64,000 bases of DNA from Heterocephalus glaber. Its lineage: Eukaryota; Chordata; Mammalia; Rodentia; Bathyergidae. The translations under genes were made by a program, and so were the position numbers. The notes under the pieces were generated by a model. The model saw nothing but the letters and a program-made list of their open reading frames with translations, had not been told where the DNA came from and searched no databases. This document shows positions 1 through 64,000 of this stretch, piece by piece (within the stretch, counting starts at the first letter, position 1; every line of letters starts with the position of its first letter). The stretch covers positions 5,919,797-5,983,796 of the forward strand of contig NW_004624747.1 in the NCBI RefSeq assembly GCF_000247695.1. The letters are read 5' to 3'.

Positions 1-126
1 TCCCGAATGCTGGGATTATAGGCATGCATCACCACCCCTAGCTAGCGTTTTTAATTTTTTTTTCCCTTTTTTTTTTTTTTTTTAGATGGACTCTTGCTAT
101 GTTGTCCAGGCTGACCTTGAATAGTT
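1..126 (-). repeat. B1 SINE fragments
   Basis: The window opens inside a reversed B1: the GTGCTGGGATTATAGGC-type core near 8-25 is followed by a T-tract and by a second B1 piece (GTTGTCCAGGCTGACCTTGAA). B1 is a 7SL-derived rodent SINE. The first copy is cut by the window edge. Confidence 0.75.
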
Positions 127-540
127 TTTTGAATTAAAAAGATGAAAAATCAGTACTGTATAGCAGGGTTTCTTTACTTAGGCACTATTGTCACTTTGAC
201 TTGGATAAATCTTTGTGGTGTGTGTGAGGTTGTCCTGTGCATTTTAGGTTGTTTAATAACATCTTCGGCTTTTGCCTAAAGAGGCCAGAAGCATCCACTA
301 GTTTTGACAACCAAAATTTCTGACATGGCTGAATGTCCCGTGTGGGGCAGAGACCACCCTTTGGGAACTCCTGATCTTCTTGGAAAAATGAAGGAACAAA
401 ATGTAAAGCAGGTGAGATACACATTAAACCAGTCCTAGATGCAAATTGTAGCTCTCTCAATTAAAATCCTTAGTAAATTACCCTTTATTTTAGCCTTATC
501 CAGGAAACTGGATGTTTCCTCATGTTTAAATTGATGGTCT

Positions 541-654
541 AATACCTACCTATAGGGTTTTTTAAAAGATCAAAAGTAATAAAGCATGCAAAGCACTTTG
601 CAGAGTGCCTTACATGGTAAGCAATCAATACATGATAGCTACTAATATTGTCTG
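541..654 (+). repeat. MIR SINE 3' part
   Basis: The text 'AAAGCACTTTGCAGAGTGCC' followed by 'GGTAAGCAATCAATACATG' resembles the 3' half of mammalian-wide MIR elements. The retroviral LTR begins directly after it, so the LTR probably landed in or beside this MIR. Confidence 0.55.
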
Positions 655-1057
655 TGTCAGGTAAAAGGGCCGAAGACCAAGACCAGACCAGGCCACAACA
701 AGCCTTTATTAGGGGAATAGATCTGCCGGGCTGTCTCTGAACAAAGGAGAGACAAAAGCAACATGGCCGGGGCAGGGAGAGTCTTTTATAGAGACAGGGG
801 TGGGGTTTGTAGGGGCTGAGGCGGGGTTGAGTGAGGTAGTGACCAGGGAATGGAGGAGCCCGTGATGTCACTAGGTGGTAGGAGGTGAGTATTAGGTTAC
901 TTTCTAGGCGGGAACAGGGGCATACTGGGAAGAAGGGTTTATTCTTTGGTGGGAGCAACCATCTTGGCATGATGTCACACAGGGGAGGGGGCAAGGCACC
1001 ATAGGAAGAGGGCAGCTACTATACATAATAGCTGCTGAGGTGGTGGGAGACCTATCA
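655..1057 (-). mobile_element. Gammaretrovirus-like LTR, reversed
   Basis: Read on the minus strand, this stretch behaves as a long terminal repeat of about 400 bp. It starts TGATAGG at about 1057, has a TATA-like CTATAAAAG at about 783-791 and a polyadenylation AATAAA at about 704-709, and ends near TGACA at about 655. The start directly after GGAA at about 1058 resembles the start of gammaretroviral LTRs. The exact outer end is uncertain by a few bases because two TG pairs overlap at 653-656. It follows the env relic in the expected 5'-to-3' order, so this is a 3' LTR. It lies about 3 kb upstream of the NF2 promoter and points away from NF2. Confidence 0.7.
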
Positions 1058-1425
1058 TTCCAGGCTTTTGTTTCATGATAGTTGGACGAAGGTCTCTTCT
1101 TCTGGAGCTGCTTCCTACTGACAAGGGGCGAAGATCGGGGCTAGACCTGGATCTGATGAGGCCGGTGGCAAGTGGGGACCTCTTCCTTTGTCGTACTGGC
1201 TGGTACCCTGCCATGATGAACTCCGTGACTGTCTGATTGGTGAATGCCCTCAATTGTTCCTGCAAGAAATTTTGAAAACAGCGAATTAGGCACAGTCCCA
1301 AACAGAGAATTAAACAGATAATACTGAGGGGTCCCAAGAGTAGTAATAGCCAGGGGAGCCATGAGCACCAGGAACCAAACGTACCCCACCATTGATTAGT
1401 ACCTTGGGGGGCATATCTATCTGGC
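1058..1425 (-). pseudogene. Endogenous retrovirus env C-terminal relic
   Basis: On the minus strand an open frame reads through a tryptophan-rich segment, a leucine-rich membrane span with a following cysteine cluster, and a short cytoplasmic tail. This is the usual layout of the end of a gammaretroviral Env transmembrane subunit. Only this C-terminal part is present: nothing upstream of about 1425 reads as SU or the fusion region, and no gag or pol is in the window. The frame stays open past the expected end into the LTR, stopping near 975. It is a broken relic without its receptor-binding part. The class I assignment rests on the tail motif and the LTR start, so the exact family is open. 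Confidence 0.65.
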
Positions 1426-1789
1426 CCATTAAGTTTTAATTTTTTTCATTTGACATGTAATTTTTTTATTTACATAGGTTTTACAGAGACAGCTGGATGT
1501 TTAAGGGCTCATTTGTTATAGAAGTAAGAGACTGTTATGGAAGAGATCATAGCTCCTGATCTAAGGGCCCATGTGTCATGTCCTTGCTCTTAGAGAATGA
1601 GTGGAAAAGTGATAAACACAATTTATATAATCTTTATAATCCTTTTTTTTTTTTGGAATATAAAAGCTGTATGTAACTGAGCAAATGTCTTTTGGAAGCC
1701 AACAGCCTGTACCATGGGTGAGACTATAAGTATCTCCTCATGTCCTTCAATTATTCATTCAATAGATATTTGTCTGTTTGTGTCAAGTC
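1426..1789. other. Intergenic, no feature seen
   Basis: AT-rich non-coding sequence between the retroviral relic and the next SINE. I recognise no repeat family, promoter or exon in it. Confidence 0.4.
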
Positions 1790-1874
1790 TTTTTTCTTTG
1801 GTAGTGGGGATCGAACTTGGGACCGTTTGCTTTTCGAGGCAGGCAGTGGAACCACTGAGCTAAATCCCCGGCCC
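1790..1874 (-). repeat. Young ID-like tRNA SINE
   Basis: This is the lineage's dominant SINE. On its own strand it runs GGGCCGGGGATTTAGCTCAG (A box), a variable middle, GAGTTCGATCCC (B box), GGTACC and an A-tail. Here it lies in reverse. The 10-bp target duplication GTGTCAAGTC is visible on both sides (1780-1789 and 1881-1890). The tRNA-like boxes imply a pol III origin; the closest known family is ID, but the sequence is not the mouse/rat ID consensus. Confidence 0.85.
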
Positions 1875-3155
1875 GAGTGTGTGTCAAGTCTTAATGAGCT
1901 CTACCTGAATTATTCCTCTTCAGTAGGAAGATTGCTTGAGCCCAGGGGTTGGAGGCCACCCTGGACATGTAGCAAGACGCTGTCTCAAACAATCTACCCT
2001 CTTCAATCCCTTATGTGATAGGTATTGTTATCTGTGTTTATTCTTTGTGAATGGCACATTTAATATCAGCACATTATTTCATCCTATCTATTTTTATTCT
2101 GGTCCTTTCTTCTGAGATGCAGAACCACATATTTTACCTAGATGTCCTCCCGGGAAACTTTAAATTGGGTATGTTTTGCCAATAAGTCTAGTGCCTGGCA
2201 CCTACTAAATCTTCTATAAAAATAAGTTATTACTGGTCATGAGTGTTTTTTTTTTAGCCCCTGCTGTCTGATCCATTTCCTTTTGCTATTCCTCGGTAGG
2301 GTCCCTAAATCACTTATTTTCTGGTAGCATTCTTGGTCCTGGGTTAAAGGCCTGATTTGCCATCCCTGTGGGGAGCCCAGAGGAGAATCCAGCCTGGTTC
2401 TCCTACCTGCAGGGAAGAACTGAAGCGATGAAAACAAAGGCACTGTGGTGCCAAGTTCATAGTACCCCAAACAATTTTGGTGTGGAGAATTTGTTATCAG
2501 TATGCAGGAGATGAAATTTTCTTACAGCAGCCTCCCTAGTTGTTTGTGCCAGTAAATGATTCCTGGGGCCTGACTTGTGCTTCTTGACACCACAGGAACA
2601 CGTGCAGAGGAGTAAGATTTATGCTATTTGGATCATCACAGCAACAGGGTCTGCTGAATTCTCCAGAATTTTAATTACATTTCTTGAAGCTACAATAGGA
2701 AAAATTTGGAAGGCTTAACTATGGAAGCACAGAGGATAAACAAACTCTGACGAAATAGACCAGTTCCAGTCCTGGTTTGCCTCTTCTTATCTGAGGGATA
2801 GCAAGAGGCTTTATCACGCTGATTGTTTCTTGTCTGTAAGAAGGCTCACAGTTATGGAATGCTTATTGTTCAGTCAAAACACATGGATTGTCTGTTCCAT
2901 CACAGATGGCTTGAGGGCACCCAGGAGTTTGAGCTCAGCCGGAGCAACAGTACATTTCAAAACAACAATAAATCAATAAAGAATTGAATGATTTTTTTAA
3001 AATACAAAAAAGTATAATTCCCCCTACATACATTAATAACCCTTGAAGACTTCTTAAAAATGAATAATACATCTTTATGGTCTGAAAACAGAAATCATAC
3101 AAGATGAAAAATGCTTTAACTTTCTCACCCATTTTGATGTACAAATAAAGCAATT
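1875..3155. other. Intergenic, no gene seen
   Basis: About 1.3 kb without a recognisable exon, SINE or LTR. The short open frames on both strands are ordinary for AT-rich DNA. Confidence 0.4.
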
Positions 3156-3159
3156 TCAT

Positions 3160-3480
3160 AGTCACAGTATGTGCCAGCCACCGTTCTAAGTTTTATATTA
3201 TACATACATATATATGTGTGTGGTTTTTTTTTTTTTTTTGAGACAAGGTCTTGCTATTTAGTTCAGGCTGGCCTTGAACTCACTATGTAGGCCAAGCTGA
3301 CCTCGAACTCTCGGCCAACCTCTGCCTCAGTCTCCCCAGTGCTAGGATTACAGTTGTGTGCCACCACGCCCGGTCTAAACTTTATATGTATTAAACACGC
3401 CTAAATTCCTCACTTACCTCATAAGGTAGGTACAATCACTATCCTCCCCTTTTGTAATTCTAAAGAGAAACAGAAGGATC
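3160..3480 (-). repeat. MIR SINE split by a B1
   Basis: Antisense MIR text (GTGCCAGCCACCGTTCTAAG) is interrupted by a reversed B1 at about 3223-3375 and resumes with ATTCCTCACTTACCTCATAAG and a weakly kept CCCCTTTTGTAA segment. The order of insertion is MIR first, then B1. Confidence 0.65.
3223..3375 (-). repeat. B1 SINE with internal duplication
   Basis: T-tract, GAGACAAGGTCTTGCTATTT, two copies of the CAGGCTGGCCTTGAACTCACT-type unit, and the GTGCTAGGATTACAG core. The repeated middle unit is the rodent B1 internal duplication. It sits inside an older MIR. Confidence 0.85.
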
Positions 3481-4337
3481 GGGAGGGAAAGTGCTGGCAA
3501 CCTCTCAGGCCTCTACAAGTATTTTCAGAAGTTTGAGAAACAGAGGTCACTGTGTGTAATTACGTTCCAAATAGGAATATCTATCCGGTGTTCGACAATA
3601 ACTGATTGAGTGCCAAATAGTGATATCTTCCGGGTGTCCGATATGAGATTCCCTGGGGTACCGCACTCGGCGTGTACTTTCTCTGAACTGCAATTCCCCT
3701 GGATCAGGCGTCCAGGGAACAAATTCTACTTGGTTTCCAGGGAAAGGCGCGCAGTACTCCGCTGCCTCAACCAGTCTTGCTAGGGTAGGCGTACCCTTAC
3801 AAACAAAAGCTTTCAGAGTGACTACCGCTATAGCCACTCAACACCGAGCATAGGCCCGCGCCTCTCTTCAGTGTGGAACTTCCAATTGGTGGAGTAGCCC
3901 TAAAGAAGGCGGACAGAATAAGTCCCGTCTCTTTTGGTGTTTTCAGCCAACCACCGTTTCTGGAAAAGATCATGTTACGATGCGCTGCGTGTAGAGTTCT
4001 GGGAGGCCTGAGGGCGGGGCGGGGAGGCTGCCAGGAGCTGCCGGGAGGGGACCTTTTCTGCGGGCGCGCGGAGTGAGGACGGAGGACGGTGACAGCCACG
4101 CGCGCGCGTGCGCGCCTGGCTTCGGCGCAGCCGCGCGACCCCTGCCATCCACTGAGAGGCGCCCTTGCTCTGGAGCCCGTCTAGGGTCTCCGTTCCGGGA
4201 CGTCCCGGGCGTCCTCGGCCCGAGTCCCGGAGCGCAGGGCCGCGCCTTCCCCGTCTGCTCCAGTTCGCTTTCCCTCCGCGCCACTGTCAGGGCCTGTCCC
4301 CCAAATCTCTTTTCCCGGGGTAGGGTCCTCGCGGCCC

Positions 4338-4439
4338 ATGCTGGCTGCTGGAGACCCACGCAATCCAGATCGCTTTTGGGCCGGCCAGCCGGCCACCATG
4401 GTGGTCTTGAGGTCTGTACGGCTCTTTCAGGGGGGCTAA
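4338..4439 (+). promoter_or_regulatory. Upstream ORF in NF2 5' leader
   Basis: A short frame ends at TAA 4437-4439, 55 bases before the merlin ATG. Its inner start at 4398 sits in GCCACCATGG (4392-4401), a perfect Kozak context, and encodes 13 residues (MVVLRSVRLFQGG). A further in-frame ATG at 4338 with a weak context would extend it to 33 residues. From memory, human NF2 has a strong-Kozak upstream ORF of the same 13-residue length and same GG-stop ending, and 5' leader insertions that shift it have been reported in NF2 families. Inferred role: lowers or regulates merlin translation by capturing scanning ribosomes. Whether both starts are in the mature leader depends on the unmapped start site. 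Confidence 0.75.
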
Positions 4440-4467
4440 GAGGTCCAGAGCGCAGGCCTCGGGGTGA

Positions 4468-64000
<59,533 letters not shown>

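Noticed and set aside
1141..1392. 83-codon minus-strand frame as a separate retroviral protein
   Set aside because: It is an out-of-phase reading of the env tail. The neighbouring frame carries the membrane span.

Overview
This window is mammalian nuclear DNA, almost certainly from a non-murine rodent. It holds the promoter, 5' leader and first ten coding exons of NF2 (merlin, also called schwannomin) on the + strand. All ten exons were found by splice-aware reading. Each has AG/GT borders and the reading frame runs unbroken through 333 codons. The window ends inside intron 10, so the rest of the alpha-helical domain and the C-terminal tail (about 260 residues in the human protein) lie downstream. 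No other protein-coding gene, tRNA gene or CRISPR array is supported. The open frames elsewhere are chance frames, SINEs, L1 ORF2 fragments or a retroviral relic.

Organism: B1 SINEs (7SL-derived, several with an internal duplication) together with ID-type tRNA SINEs point to a rodent. The dominant young SINE (GCCGGGGATTTAGCTCAGTGG at its head, GGTACC before the A-tail) is not the mouse/rat ID consensus. I favour a castorimorph such as beaver, by elimination and with low confidence. The merlin sequence is very close to human as I remember it.

Layout: 1-3840 is upstream DNA with MIR, B1 and ID copies and, at about 655-1425, a reversed gammaretrovirus-like env end plus LTR. 3850-4720 is the CpG-rich promoter, 5' leader and exon 1. 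The leader carries a short upstream ORF whose inner ATG sits in a textbook Kozak context (4392-4401). 4609-33198 is intron 1 (28.6 kb), packed with ID, B1, MIR, L2 and L1 copies, a U2 snRNA fragment and two assembly gaps. Exons 2-10 follow at 33199-33324, 35572-35694, 40090-40173, 49633-49701, 50553-50635, 53238-53313, 56316-56450, 60317-60391 and 62177-62290. The introns between them carry more SINEs, a reversed L1 (37360-38825), a MaLR-type LTR (47245-47635), a hAT MITE with 8-bp target duplication (36912-37105) and a TA-flanked mariner/pogo-like MITE (54070-54274).

How it works together: one promoter drives one gene. The upstream ORF probably tunes translation of merlin, the FERM-domain scaffold that feeds the Hippo pathway and contact inhibition. 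Exons 1-9 and most of exon 10 encode the FERM domain. Everything else is intronic or upstream transposon sediment, in which two ID generations can be told apart and several nested insertions can be ordered from their target-site duplications. I saw no clearly new biological system. The best leads are the upstream ORF, a cluster of merlin substitutions confined to FERM lobe F2, the lineage-specific SINE burst and a falsely duplicated segment around an N gap.
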